Origin: VXPQ01 sp965116435
Lineage (GTDB): Bacteria > Bacteroidota > Rhodothermia > Rhodothermales > VXPQ01
Direction of reading: 5' to 3'
DNA: 64,000 nt
Assembly: GCA_965116435.1 (NCBI GenBank)
Contig: OZ220686.1
Location: 2,170,001-2,234,000 of the forward strand
Shown: positions 1 through 7,961 of the stretch, one piece after another
Layout: each line of letters begins with the position of its first letter
Position numbering within the stretch: the stretch's first letter is position 1
Translations under genes and position numbers: made by a program
The notes under the pieces: model-generated
What the model saw: the letters and a program-made list of their open reading frames with translations, nothing else
Database searches by the model: none
Told to the model about the DNA's origin: nothing

Positions 1-537
1 CTTGGAGAAAGCGAGGGAGGAGAATTTGTTTTCGAAGGGAATGTGTCTCCTTTGATGACATATGCTGCGCAACTTCCAGGTGATGAGGCTATTCCCGTAC
101 TTCTTCGCGCTTCGCAATTCGGTGGTGCTCCAGTGCTTTCTCTTGCTTCTTTTGGTGAAGATATTATACCAATTGTTATTGATTATATTCATTCTTCAGA
201 ACGTACTTGGGATGAAACATGGGGTGGCTTTTCAGTCTTGAATACTGTTGTTAGAGAAGTATATCCAATTGATCCTGCGACATATGCTATATTAAAACAG
301 ATTGCTGCTGATTATATTCAAGGGAATGGATCAGAACATCTTAAAGATCACCCTTCTCATGAATTATTGCCTCTTCTTGGCTCTTTTCTTGCTTCTGGGC
401 TCGGAGATGCCGATCTCAAACCTATGGTTGAATCCTTATCTTCTGAGTTTCCTGCGTTTGTTGAACTTTATCTCGAGCAGTGGTACGATCCTTCTGTCGA
501 ATCCGTTGACAAAGAACAGCTTGACGAGGATAGATAA
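1..537 (+). CDS. Secreted protein of unknown function, 3' part (tandem copy 1)
   Basis: The reading frame is open from base 1 and ends in TAA at 535-537, so the 5' end lies outside the window. The product is a close paralogue of the complete gene just downstream. Both share stretches such as SPLMTYAAQLPGDE, VLLRASQFGGAP and the C-terminal EQLDEDR, but several internal blocks differ. No catalytic motif is recognisable. The alternating helical look resembles alpha-helical repeat proteins, which is only an impression. Base composition is more AT-rich than the housekeeping genes in the window. Function unknown; the role as a secreted protein is inferred from the signal peptide of copy 2. Confidence 0.75.
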   Translation, partial: LGESEGGEFVFEGNVSPLMTYAAQLPGDEAIPVLLRASQFGGAPVLSLASFGEDIIPIVIDYIHSSERTWDETWGGFSVLNTVVREVYPIDPATYAILKQIAADYIQGNGSEHLKDHPSHELLPLLGSFLASGLGDADLKPMVESLSSEFPAFVELYLEQWYDPSVESVDKEQLDEDR

Positions 538-567
538 TACTTGTCTCCTATCATTTGAGGCTACGCC

Positions 568-1383
568 ATGACCGCTTCCATTCGTTTCTCGCTCTCTTTG
601 ATCGTTCTTTCTATCCTTGCGCTGCCTTCTATGGCGCAGGACTACAAGGTTGGTTCACCTGCGGCCGCCGCACTCGCTGCGGAGTTTCACAGTGGCGATC
701 CTTTTCGTATAGGACAAGCCATAGATCGCCTTCCATATTATGAAGATGTGTATGAAAACTCGTCGCTTATGGCTGATGTTCATCCGCTTGTCGCAGATGG
801 AATTATCAATGCTCTTGATAGTCAAATTGATTATCTTTTTTCGCTTGCAGAAAGCGAGGAAGGAGAATTTGTTTTCGAAGGGCTAGTGTCTCCTTTGATG
901 ACATATGCCGCGCAACTTCCAGGTGATGAGTCTATCCCCGTACTTCTTCGCGCTTCGCAATTTGGTGGTGCTCCGTCACTTTCTCTTTCCTATCGCGGTG
1001 AATATATTATACCTATTGTTGTTAATTATATTCGTTCTTCCGAACGCACGTATGATGAATTACGAGGTGGATTTTTAGTTTTGCATTCTGTTGTTAAGAG
1101 ATCACGTCCTATTGATTCTTCATTGTACGCTATACTAAAAGAAATTTCGGCTGAGTATATTCAAGGATACATCCCGGAACATCTTCAAGATCACCCTTCT
1201 CGTGAACGCTTGCGTTATAGGGGTTCCTTTCTTGCTTCTGCGCTTGGAGATGCGGAGCTTAAGAAGATGGTAATAGATAATACTTTTGGGTATGGAGATG
1301 GTTTTGTTAACATTGTTCTTGAGCAATGGTACGACCCTTCTGCTGAAGCGGTTGAACAAGAACAACTTGACGAGGATAGATAA
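568..1383 (+). CDS. Secreted protein of unknown function (tandem copy 2)
   Basis: A complete 271-residue protein. It begins with a clear signal peptide: basic start, hydrophobic core around residues 7-18, and a cleavage-like ALPSMAQD at about 19-25. It is therefore exported. The mature part matches copy 1, with conserved blocks near SPLMTYAAQLP, RASQFGGAP and EQWYDPS separated by diverged segments, as expected of duplicated genes drifting or recombining. No known domain is recognised. The stop codons of the two copies lie 846 bp apart, giving the repeat period. The start at 568 fits the signal peptide; no strong ribosome binding site precedes it. Confidence 0.75.
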   Translation: MTASIRFSLSLIVLSILALPSMAQDYKVGSPAAAALAAEFHSGDPFRIGQAIDRLPYYEDVYENSSLMADVHPLVADGIINALDSQIDYLFSLAESEEGEFVFEGLVSPLMTYAAQLPGDESIPVLLRASQFGGAPSLSLSYRGEYIIPIVVNYIRSSERTYDELRGGFLVLHSVVKRSRPIDSSLYAILKEISAEYIQGYIPEHLQDHPSRERLRYRGSFLASALGDAELKKMVIDNTFGYGDGFVNIVLEQWYDPSAEAVEQEQLDEDR

Positions 1384-1425
1384 GGCTTGTCTCCTATCAT
1401 TTAAGGCTACGCCATGATCGCTTCC
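1384..1425 (+). repeat. Scar of a third tandem copy (spacer plus first codons)
   Basis: Bases 1384-1425 repeat the spacer and start of copy 2 (538-579) with only a few mismatches. They include the leader, the ATG at 1414 and the first few codons. Identity then stops abruptly and the sequence becomes the upstream region of tag. This is what remains if a third 846-bp unit was deleted by recombination or if the array was interrupted here. The ATG at 1414 is in frame with tag, but the intervening codons do not look like part of the glycosylase. Confidence 0.7.
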
Positions 1426-1587
1426 CATGATTATTATAAAACATGCTTGACGTTCTCGTTTTTTGGTCGTATACTGGAAGGAAACAGAACAGAAACGAAA
1501 CCCAGAGCGATGAAAGCCCCCGGAAACCCAAGAAACCAAAGGTCGTCAAGCATTCTTTATGATAACCAACCCAAGGAGCAATACACG

Positions 1588-2169
1588 ATGCGAAGATGTC
1601 CATGGTGCGAGAAAACAGATATTGAGAGGGAGTATCACGACAGTGAGTGGGGAGTGCCAGTTTTCTCCGATTCAAAACAGTTTGAGTTTCTGATTCTCGA
1701 ATCCGCCCAGGCAGGCCTGAGCTGGCTTACAGTCCTTCGCAAAAGGGAGAACTACAGGCGTCTTTACGATGGATTTGATCCTGAAAAAGTGTCCCGCTAC
1801 GGAGAGCGGAAGATACGAGAGCTCATGTCGGACAGTGGAATAATACGCAACCGCAGGAAGATAGAGGCGTCGATAAACAATGCCGTGCGTTTTCTCGAGA
1901 TACAGGCGGAATTCGGAAGCTTCTCAGATTACCTGTGGGGATTTACAGACGGAGTCCCGGTTACAAACAGCTGGGAGGAAATGTCGGAAATGCCCGCCTC
2001 GACAGAACTTTCAGTGACGGTGAGCAGCGAACTTAAAAAAAGAGGATTCCGTTTTATGGGGCCAACTATTGTCTATGCACATCTTCAGGCAACAGGGATG
2101 GTGAACGATCACCTGGTTTCTTGTTTTCGCTACGAAGAGATTCTGGGTTTAGGCAAGGGAATCAAATAG
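1588..2169 (+). CDS. tag: DNA-3-methyladenine glycosylase I
   Basis: Removes 3-methyladenine from alkylated DNA in base excision repair; cytoplasmic. The 193-residue product has the Tag hallmarks in order: RCPWCEKTDIEREYHDSEWG at the N-terminus (zinc cysteine and the EYHDxEWGVP box), ESAQAGLSWLTVLRKRENYR (the helix carrying the active-site Glu), SGIIRNRRKIEA, and C-terminal GPTIVYAHLQATGMVNDHL with zinc-ligand His and a final Cys. Length agrees with the family (about 187). The start at 1588 is chosen because AAGGAG lies about 9 bp upstream and because the frame upstream of it is the scar of the neighbouring tandem repeat. Confidence 0.93.
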   Translation: MRRCPWCEKTDIEREYHDSEWGVPVFSDSKQFEFLILESAQAGLSWLTVLRKRENYRRLYDGFDPEKVSRYGERKIRELMSDSGIIRNRRKIEASINNAVRFLEIQAEFGSFSDYLWGFTDGVPVTNSWEEMSEMPASTELSVTVSSELKKRGFRFMGPTIVYAHLQATGMVNDHLVSCFRYEEILGLGKGIK

Positions 2170-2236
2170 CCGCATCAGGTAATCAGAGGTGGTTCGGGGG
2201 AGAGGCTGTAATACCGGCCTATGAACGAGTTTCGGA

Positions 2237-2461
2237 ATGCAGGTTACCACTTGCAGAAGGCCTTGGGATCAGATGGCTATATTGAGCACACTGGCGGGCA
2301 TCCAGGCGGCCAAGCGCACGGCGGAACTCATTCCCCTGTGTCATTGGGTGCCTCTGGCGGGCGTGGACATGACGTTCGATGCTCGGGAGGAGGATTTTTC
2401 CATAGAGGTGCGGGCCCGCGTCCGCGACCTGCTTGATGTCCCGCGGCAAATCACCACGTAA
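2237..2461 (+). pseudogene. moaC: moaC internal fragment (duplicated remnant)
   Basis: Bases about 2292-2427 match moaC at about 5557-5692 (constant offset 3265), with roughly 13 mismatches over 134 bp by hand alignment; the last 46 bp are identical. The frame reads LAGIQAAKRTAELIPLCH, but the conserved LCHNVPL box has become LCHWVPL, and the C-terminal half with GVEMEALTAV is missing. It therefore cannot encode a working MoaC. The surrounding 2170-2539 interval contains no other gene. Together with intact moaC it brackets the two-gene module at 2540-5072 as a direct repeat. Confidence 0.8.
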
Positions 2462-2539
2462 ATTTCACCTGATCGGAACAATCTATATTCATATGGGATC
2501 ACAGGGGAGGGTTATATCCCGCCACAGGAGGGTTTCTAC

Positions 2540-4296
2540 ATGATGCAAGCAATCAAGAAAGCAATGTCTACTATCCGGGGAGTCTCGCAAAAGAACGGAG
2601 AGCCGTCTGCGGAAGTTGTGCAGGAGAGGCCAGGCGATGTACGGAAGGGGAATGTCACGTCCTCCATGTCCCCATCTGAGAATCGGCTTGCCCTGGATGG
2701 CGCCGTTTCGTCTCACAGAGAAGCCCCCCCCCCACAGATCGGCAGCTACGGTATATTGAGGTTCTTGGCGGCGATCCGTCCGACGCAGGCAGCAACCGGG
2801 AGGCCAGCGACCGCATAAATCAATTGCTGTTGCTACGAAGGGTCCATTGGCCGCTTGATCCCGAAATTCTCGCAGAGCGGGGGGCCAAAGCGGGCGCCGT
2901 GGCGAGCGGAGGATGGCAGTCGGCGCACCAACGCCTCTTGGCTGGTTTGCGGCTGGACCTCCAGGAGTATGTCAACCTGAGTTTGGGCAATCTCCAGGCC
3001 AAACTGAGCGATCCACTCGGACGGGGAGGTTCAAGCCAGTCCCAAGGGCCCGATGAGTTGGTCCGCATGGCCGAGGGGGAGTTGCAACGATTGGAGTTGT
3101 ACCAAAAATGGGGACAACCGTTGGATGCACTGCCGTCGCCGGGCGGTGGGCACGCCTTTTCAGAGCAAAATCAGCAACATGAGACCGAAACCATCTCGGC
3201 AGCGGCGCATCTCCAACACGAAGAATCGAAGGCTGACTGGATGCCGTGGCTCTGGCTGATCGCGGTTTTTGCCGTGTGCGTTACTGTTGAAGCCGGGCTC
3301 AACATCGGGTTGCTTATGGGTGGTTTGGAAGGCGGAGGGCTGGAGGCCTTCCTGCTGGCCGTCCTCACCTCCATGATCAATGTGGGCGGATTAGGAATCG
3401 CCGCAGGGTACTTCTTGTACACGTTGCGCCGCCGCGTCGTTGCTGCGACGCCCTGGTTATATCAGACAGCTTGGGGAATCTGGGGGGCGTTTGCTTTGGG
3501 CTTCAACCTGTTGGCGGGGCGCCATAGACAATCATATGCACGCGTTACACAGGCGAAGGAAGCAGATCCGAACTCGAATTTGACTGCGGGCGAGGTTTTG
3601 CCTGAAATATCGTTTAATCCATTTACATGGGAATTACCGGCTTTGCTATTCGCCCTGCTGGGAATAATTCTCTGTGCAGTGGCATGTGCAAAAGGGCTTG
3701 CCTTTGCACGGGACAGGGCGGGCGATTCGGGAACCGATGCCTTGCCGAGACAAGACGACTCGCATCACGAGAAGAACGTGTTCTCGCCAGTGGACATCGG
3801 TGGCGAGGCCGAAGCATTGGCTCCCCGTGATGTCCAACTTTTCGGTGCATTTGCCTCGTTGCCTCAGCGTTATCGGGACAAATTGACGAAAGAATTGCGG
3901 GAACGGGTCGCCGACTGGTACCGGGCGCTCGACGAGGAGCGTCGCAATGTGAAGACCTTGCTGGATGCGCTGAACGAGCAAGAGAACGCGCAGGCATGCA
4001 TCGATATCGTCGAGCAGGCATTCATCGCGGGGCACAACGGCGCCTCCCCCCAAAAGATTGATATTCAGAAGGTGGTAGCGCATCGACAGGACAAGTACCC
4101 CAATCTGTTGCCATCGGTAACGGATTCGGGGGTTCTGGATGAGGCGGTTGATCTGGTGGACGAATGGGGGCAATCCGGGCAATCCGAGTTCGACAAACGC
4201 ATTGCGGAGGCGCAAGACAAGATTACTCAGATGTGGAAAGATTATCAGCCTCTCGTCCTTGGCCCGTTGCCAAGCGAGACGCCACAGAGTCGATGA
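2540..4296 (+). pseudogene. Four-helix membrane protein of unknown function, split by a one-base frameshift at a C10 run
   Basis: Start at 2540 is supported by a strong AGGAGGG 7 bp upstream. The frame from 2540 reads to the C10 run at 2724-2733 and would end at 2818. From just after the run a second frame continues to 4296 (DRQLRYIEVLGG, then an acidic linker and LLLLRRVHWPLDPEILAERG). Adding one C, or a -1 slip, joins them into a 585-residue protein. The downstream part alone has only a TTG (2824) with no ribosome site. The joined protein has a soluble N-terminal half, four hydrophobic segments in its middle part and a charged cytoplasmic-looking C-terminal domain. No family is recognised. 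Its stop overlaps the next gene (ATGA), implying coupled translation. Mutation, sequencing error and programmed or phase-variable slippage all remain possible. Confidence 0.65.
2724..2733. repeat. C10 homopolymer at the frameshift point
   Basis: Ten consecutive C (2724-2733). Eleven would keep the membrane-protein frame open from 2540 to 4296. Such runs are prone to slippage in replication, transcription, translation and sequencing. Confidence 0.8.
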
Positions 4297-5072
4297 AGAT
4301 GCCTGGACCAAAGCCTCGAAAAATAGTGCTTGCGGTGCTTTTGATCGTGATCCCCATGGCCATTCTTGTCTGGGTTGGGTACCAAGTGTGGTACACCGAT
4401 CAATTGAAAGCGATCGACGCCGATTACTGCCCAGAGGGAAACGCCCAGCAAAAAGAAAAAGGATTTGTGTCGCCTGGGCATACCGCAATCCTGATTGACA
4501 CATCCAACAAGATTCCGCAGGAGGACGCGGAGCGCGCTTTTCAGCGGATATCTGCCTGGACGCGAGATAGAAACTCGGTTCCTCTTCTTCAGAAACTGTC
4601 CATCTACGGGCTACCGGAATCCGTGAATGCGCGCGTTGTCTCAAGCAGCTCCCATTGCATCCCGAAGGGGGGCGAAGAAGCCGAGCAACTCTACGAGAAT
4701 CCGGTGTATGTCGAAGCCCGGTTTCTGCGGTTTCTGGGCGAGTTGCAGAAGATATTTCAGGGGCTTGTGGCCCGCGAGGAAGCGCCCCATTCGCCGATTC
4801 TGGAAACGATGGACGATCTGGTTCAGCGCCACGAAGATATTGATTCCATTGTACTGGTTTCCGACATGTTGCAGCACACGCACTTGTGGAGTCATTACGA
4901 CGGAGAAGGCGATATGTCGGGCATTTCGCCTACGTGTGATCGGGTCGGGAATGCAGGTCAGCTGAAGGCGGTTTATGTGTACTACATCGACCGGGGGCAC
5001 CCGGACCAGGAATGGCCGGACCCGCGGTGGGACCGGTGCTTGAGCGGCGTGGAGATTGTACGGATGAATTGA
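4293..5072 (+). CDS. Membrane-anchored von Willebrand factor A-like protein, unknown function
   Basis: A 259-residue protein with one N-terminal membrane helix (about residues 10-32) followed by a soluble domain. HTAILIDTSNKI at about 63-74 and SIVLVSDMLQ further on resemble the first and fourth strands of a vWA fold. The metal-site motif reads DTSNK rather than DxSxS, so metal binding is doubtful. The start ATG at 4293 overlaps the stop of the upstream membrane protein by four bases, so the two are expected to be made together and probably act in one complex. No ATPase, nuclease or toxin domain is visible. Function unknown. Confidence 0.65.
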   Translation: MKMPGPKPRKIVLAVLLIVIPMAILVWVGYQVWYTDQLKAIDADYCPEGNAQQKEKGFVSPGHTAILIDTSNKIPQEDAERAFQRISAWTRDRNSVPLLQKLSIYGLPESVNARVVSSSSHCIPKGGEEAEQLYENPVYVEARFLRFLGELQKIFQGLVAREEAPHSPILETMDDLVQRHEDIDSIVLVSDMLQHTHLWSHYDGEGDMSGISPTCDRVGNAGQLKAVYVYYIDRGHPDQEWPDPRWDRCLSGVEIVRMN

Positions 5073-5185
5073 GGGCCGTGGAGGCCATGCCGCTGCCCGT
5101 TCGGGAAGGGGCTTGTTGGCGCAACCGGAGCGCGGGTCACATAAGTGAGCGGGTACGATTTCTCCGGCGTTTTTGTGGTAGCGCT

Positions 5186-5296
5186 CGGAGTCGCTCGAAA
5201 ATGGGCATTGCCATAGAAACGGTGAACGCTGCGAGGGCGAAGCGCATGAGAAAGTAGTGCCCGGAGTCGCTCGAAAACGGGCATTGCCATGGCAAC
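5186..5296 (+). repeat. Two 35-bp direct repeats upstream of moaC
   Basis: Bases 5186-5220 and 5262-5296 are near-identical (core: cggagtcgctcgaaaa, then gggcattgccat), with a period of 76 bp. They lie in the gene-poor 5073-5366 interval between the vWA-like gene and moaC. Nothing codes here. They may be operator sites or remnants of a small mobile sequence. Confidence 0.6.
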
Positions 5297-5306
5297 AGGT
5301 TGCCAT
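5289..5306. promoter_or_regulatory. 18-bp palindrome (operator-like)
   Basis: ATGGCAAC-AG-GTTGCCAT is a perfect inverted repeat with 8-bp arms. It overlaps the end of the second 35-bp repeat and sits directly in front of the candidate -35 element of moaC. That position suits a dimeric repressor or activator; the regulator is unknown. Confidence 0.4.
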
Positions 5307-5309
5307 CGC

Positions 5310-5337
5310 TTGACAATGGCGTAGCGTGGCGTATCTT
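5310..5337 (+). promoter_or_regulatory. Candidate moaC promoter
   Basis: TTGACA at 5310-5315 and TATCTT at 5332-5337 are separated by 16 bp and end 29 bp before the moaC start. A similar CGTATCTT lies in front of the ABC-F gene (23141-23147). Prediction by eye only. Confidence 0.35.
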
Positions 5338-5366
5338 GTTCCAAGGTCCGCCATTTCGAGAGAACC

Positions 5367-5891
5367 ATGCCCAACCATAAACCTTCCCTGACGCATCTGA
5401 CGCCTGCGGGCGGGGTGCGTATGGTGGATGTGGGCGGCAAACCCGATTCGGTCCGCAAGGCGACGGCGGCGGGGCAGGTCCATTTGGGCGAGGAAGCGTT
5501 TCGCGCCGTGGTTTCGGGGAGCGCCGACAAGGGCAACGTGCTGTGTACGGCGCAGTTGGCGGGCATCCAGGCGGCCAAGCGCACGTCCGAACTTATTCCC
5601 CTGTGCCACAATGTGCCGCTGGCGGGCGTGGACGTGACGTTCGACGTCCGGGAGGAGGATTTTTCCATAGAGGTGCGGGCCCGCGTCCGCACCGTGGGCC
5701 AGACAGGCGTCGAGATGGAAGCCCTGACCGCCGTGTCCGTGGCGTGTCTTGCCCTGTACGACATGTGCAAGGCGATTTCGAAAGATATTCTCATTTCGGA
5801 TATCCGTCTCCTGGCCAAAGAGGGCGGCGCCAGCGGGCGGTACGAACGCGTTCCGGATTCGAATCCGCCGAACCCGCCGGACTCTCCGTAA
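5367..5891 (+). CDS. moaC: Cyclic pyranopterin monophosphate synthase MoaC
   Basis: Converts the MoaA product (3',8-cyclo-7,8-dihydro-GTP) to cyclic pyranopterin monophosphate, the first committed intermediate of molybdenum cofactor synthesis; cytoplasmic hexamer in known members. The 174-residue product shows MVDVGGKP near the N-terminus, the SELIPLCHNVPL box, and GVEMEALTAVSVACLALYDM with the active-site Asp/Lys region KAISKD. Length is slightly above the E. coli protein (161) because of a proline-rich tail, PDSNPPNPPDSP, that runs into the downstream minisatellite; the TAA stop is part of the first repeat unit. No other Moco genes are adjacent. Confidence 0.95.
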   Translation: MPNHKPSLTHLTPAGGVRMVDVGGKPDSVRKATAAGQVHLGEEAFRAVVSGSADKGNVLCTAQLAGIQAAKRTSELIPLCHNVPLAGVDVTFDVREEDFSIEVRARVRTVGQTGVEMEALTAVSVACLALYDMCKAISKDILISDIRLLAKEGGASGRYERVPDSNPPNPPDSP

Positions 5892-6108
5892 CCATCGGAC
5901 CTGCCGTAACTGTCGGACCTGCCGTAACTGTCGGACCTGCCGTAACCATCGGACCTGCCGTAACCGTCGGACCTGCCGTAACCGTCGCAACCGGGACCCG
6001 TCATAACCGTCGGCCTCACCGTAACCATCGGATCTGCCGTATCTGCCGGACCTGCCATAACCATCGGATCTGCCGTACCCATCAGACCCGTCGTAACCAT
6101 CCGGCGGT
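5886..6108. repeat. 18-bp tandem repeat (minisatellite) at the 3' end of moaC
   Basis: About 11-12 units of consensus CCGTAACCATCGGACCTG. The first five are regular from 5886; later units are degenerate with one small insertion. The first unit supplies the moaC stop codon. On the minus strand it reads as repeated GYGRSD, which I regard as a by-product. Confidence 0.85.
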
Positions 6109-6172
6109 TTTGTCGTATACTCTCGTACCCCTTTACTGGCTTTAATTTTTCTCACAAGATTCCTCCCTTCGC

Positions 6173-7162
6173 ATGGAAAGCCTTTTTACCACGCTCGGCC
6201 TGCTGGTTATCGCGCTGATCGTTCTTTTTTTCGTGTTTCTGCTGTACTTCGTGCCGGTGGGTCTGTGGGTAACGGCCTACTTCTCGGGGGTCCGCCTCAA
6301 ACTGTTCCGCGACCTGGTCGGGATGCGGCTGCGGAAAGTGCCGCCCGTCCGGATCGTCAGGCCGCTCATTACCGCGCACAAGGCGGGCATCTATGTGGAT
6401 ACCCCGCAACTCGAAGCGCACTATCTGGCGCAGGGGAATGTGCAGAAAGTCGTGAATGCGCTGATTTCGGCGGACAAGGCGAGCATTGACCTTACCTTCG
6501 AGCGCGCCACGGCCATCGACCTCGCGGGACGGGACGTGTTCGAGGCCGTGCAGGTATCCGTGAACCCCAAAGTGATCGAAACGCCCGCCGTGTCCGCCGT
6601 GGCCAAGGACGGCATTCAGGTGCGGGCCATCGCTCGCGTCACGGTGCGGGCCAATATCGAGCGCCTGGTGGGCGGGGCCGGCGAAGAAACCATCATTGCC
6701 CGCGTTGGCGAAGGGATCGTGTCCACGATCGGTTCCTCCGAAACGCATGCGCTGGTTCTGGAGAATCCCGATTCGATCTCCAAGGTGGTGTTGTCCAAGG
6801 GGCTTGATTCCGGGACGGCGTTTGAGATTCTTTCCATTGATATCGCCGACGTGGACGTGGGCGAGAATATCGGGGCCAAGTTGCAGACCGATCAGGCGGA
6901 AGCCGATCTGCAAGTGGCTCGGGCGAAGGCCGAAGAGCGGCGCGCCTCGGCGGTGGCCCGGGAGCAGGAAATGATCGCCGCCGTGCAGGAACAGCGCGCC
7001 AAGGTGGTTTCCGCCGAGGCGGAGGTGCCCAAGGCGCTGGCGGATGCGTTGCGCAACGGCAACATCGGCGCCATGGATTTCTATTCGCTGCGAAATGTCG
7101 AGGCGGACACGCGGATGCGGGACTCCATCGGGCGAGAAGACGTCGCCGACAAGAAGGAATAG
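6173..7162 (+). CDS. floA: Flotillin-like protein FloA
   Basis: A membrane scaffold of the SPFH/flotillin family, known in Bacillus to organise functional membrane microdomains. The 329-residue protein has an N-terminal hydrophobic hairpin (about residues 8-35) and the FloA-specific stretch around HKAGIYVDTPQLEAHYLAQGN. It continues with an SPFH/band-7-like region with IARVTVRANIERLVGGAGEETI, then an Ala/Glu/Gln/Lys-rich helical tail, and ends with GNIGAMDFYSLRNVEADTRMRDSI, typical of FloA. Length matches the Bacillus protein (331). It stands alone on this strand between the minisatellite and an unknown gene. Regulation is not evident. Confidence 0.93.
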   Translation: MESLFTTLGLLVIALIVLFFVFLLYFVPVGLWVTAYFSGVRLKLFRDLVGMRLRKVPPVRIVRPLITAHKAGIYVDTPQLEAHYLAQGNVQKVVNALISADKASIDLTFERATAIDLAGRDVFEAVQVSVNPKVIETPAVSAVAKDGIQVRAIARVTVRANIERLVGGAGEETIIARVGEGIVSTIGSSETHALVLENPDSISKVVLSKGLDSGTAFEILSIDIADVDVGENIGAKLQTDQAEADLQVARAKAEERRASAVAREQEMIAAVQEQRAKVVSAEAEVPKALADALRNGNIGAMDFYSLRNVEADTRMRDSIGREDVADKKE

Positions 7163-7246
7163 GAAAGAATCAGCAAGAAATTAAGGATTAAGAGTCCGGC
7201 GGTCTCGACCGGATCGACGCGATGATTACCTGTGTGCTTGCCCGTT

Positions 7247-7822
7247 ATGATTAGCCGTACGGTGGCTTTTTGCTCGCTGGCGGCGCTGAACGTAACGCAG
7301 GAGTTGGCCGGCGCCGTGCTCCGGGATATCGTGGGCGCTGACCCCGATCTCGTGGCGGAGGAAACGCTGTGCCTTGCTTCGGTCGTTACGTGGCGGGCGG
7401 CGCAGGCCGGGCTACGGGATTGGCCGGAGGGCGCAGCCGCCGCAGAGCCGGCCCTGACGTCGTTGCCGTACGCATACCGGCGCTATCTTACGGGCCTTGA
7501 GATGCTCGACCGCAACGATCCTGCGCTGGCCGATCCGGCGGCGGTGGAAGCGGTGGATAGCCGGTTGCGGCGCAAGCAGCAGTTCTACGAAGGGCAGTTT
7601 GCCGAGGCCACATTCCCCAGAGAGGAAGCCTTGGTCAACGGGATGGAATTCTGGATGGGTCGCATCAGTCCGCCGAAACTGCCCGACATGCCCTCCGAGA
7701 GGCTGCGCAAAATGGACCTTGCGCGGGCGCTGGGCGCGCATCTCCGGGTGGTGGCGGCGTATTGTCGGAGCGCAGCGCTGTCGGAGCGTAGCGAGGCGGA
7801 CGACAACGCGGCGAATCCGTAG
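7247..7822 (+). CDS. Hypothetical protein, Ala-rich
   Basis: A 191-residue protein without a recognisable family. It is rich in Ala, Glu and Arg and predicted mostly helical, with no signal peptide and at most a weakly hydrophobic start. ATG at 7247 is preferred; a GTG 15 bases upstream is also in frame. The C-terminal residues AALSERSEADDNAANP arise from low-complexity DNA (gagcgcagcgctgtcggagcg) next to the 10-bp tandem repeat, so the gene end may have been modified by repeat expansion. It lies convergent to the CNNM transporter gene and downstream of floA. Function unknown. Confidence 0.55.
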   Translation: MISRTVAFCSLAALNVTQELAGAVLRDIVGADPDLVAEETLCLASVVTWRAAQAGLRDWPEGAAAAEPALTSLPYAYRRYLTGLEMLDRNDPALADPAAVEAVDSRLRRKQQFYEGQFAEATFPREEALVNGMEFWMGRISPPKLPDMPSERLRKMDLARALGAHLRVVAAYCRSAALSERSEADDNAANP

Positions 7823-7826
7823 TCTG

Positions 7827-7946
7827 GTTGCCTCTGCTTGCGCCCAGTTGCGTCCGGTTGTGTACAGTTGCCTTCGGTTGTGTCCGCTTGCCTCCAGTTG
7901 TGTCCGGTTGCGTTCAGTTGCGCCCAGTTGCCTCCAGTTGCGCCCT
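7827..7946. repeat. 10-bp tandem repeat, 12 units
   Basis: Twelve consecutive units of exactly 10 bp with invariant TTG at unit positions 2-4, for example GTTGCGTCCG, GTTGTGTACA, GTTGCCTCCA. It fills the gap between two convergent genes. No spacers of CRISPR size occur. The period is close to one helical turn, so the TTG steps lie on one face of the DNA. Confidence 0.85.
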
Positions 7947-7961
7947 TGCCCGACGGCTTCG

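Noticed and set aside
2540..5072. The membrane/vWA module as a known phage-defence system
   Set aside because: No nuclease, helicase, TIR or other effector domain could be seen, so no named system can be assigned.
2237..5891. The moaC repeat pair as attachment sites of an integrative element
   Set aside because: No integrase, recombinase or tRNA target is present; the repeat is part of a coding gene with ~90% identity, better explained by duplication.
4982..6100. Long minus-strand frame with repeated GYGRSD motifs
   Set aside because: It is antisense to moaC and the minisatellite; the repeats simply mirror the 18-bp unit, and there is no start signal or family match.
7827..7946. CRISPR array
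   Set aside because: Units are 10 bp with no spacers; the 18-bp array at 5886 likewise has no spacers, and no cas genes are present.
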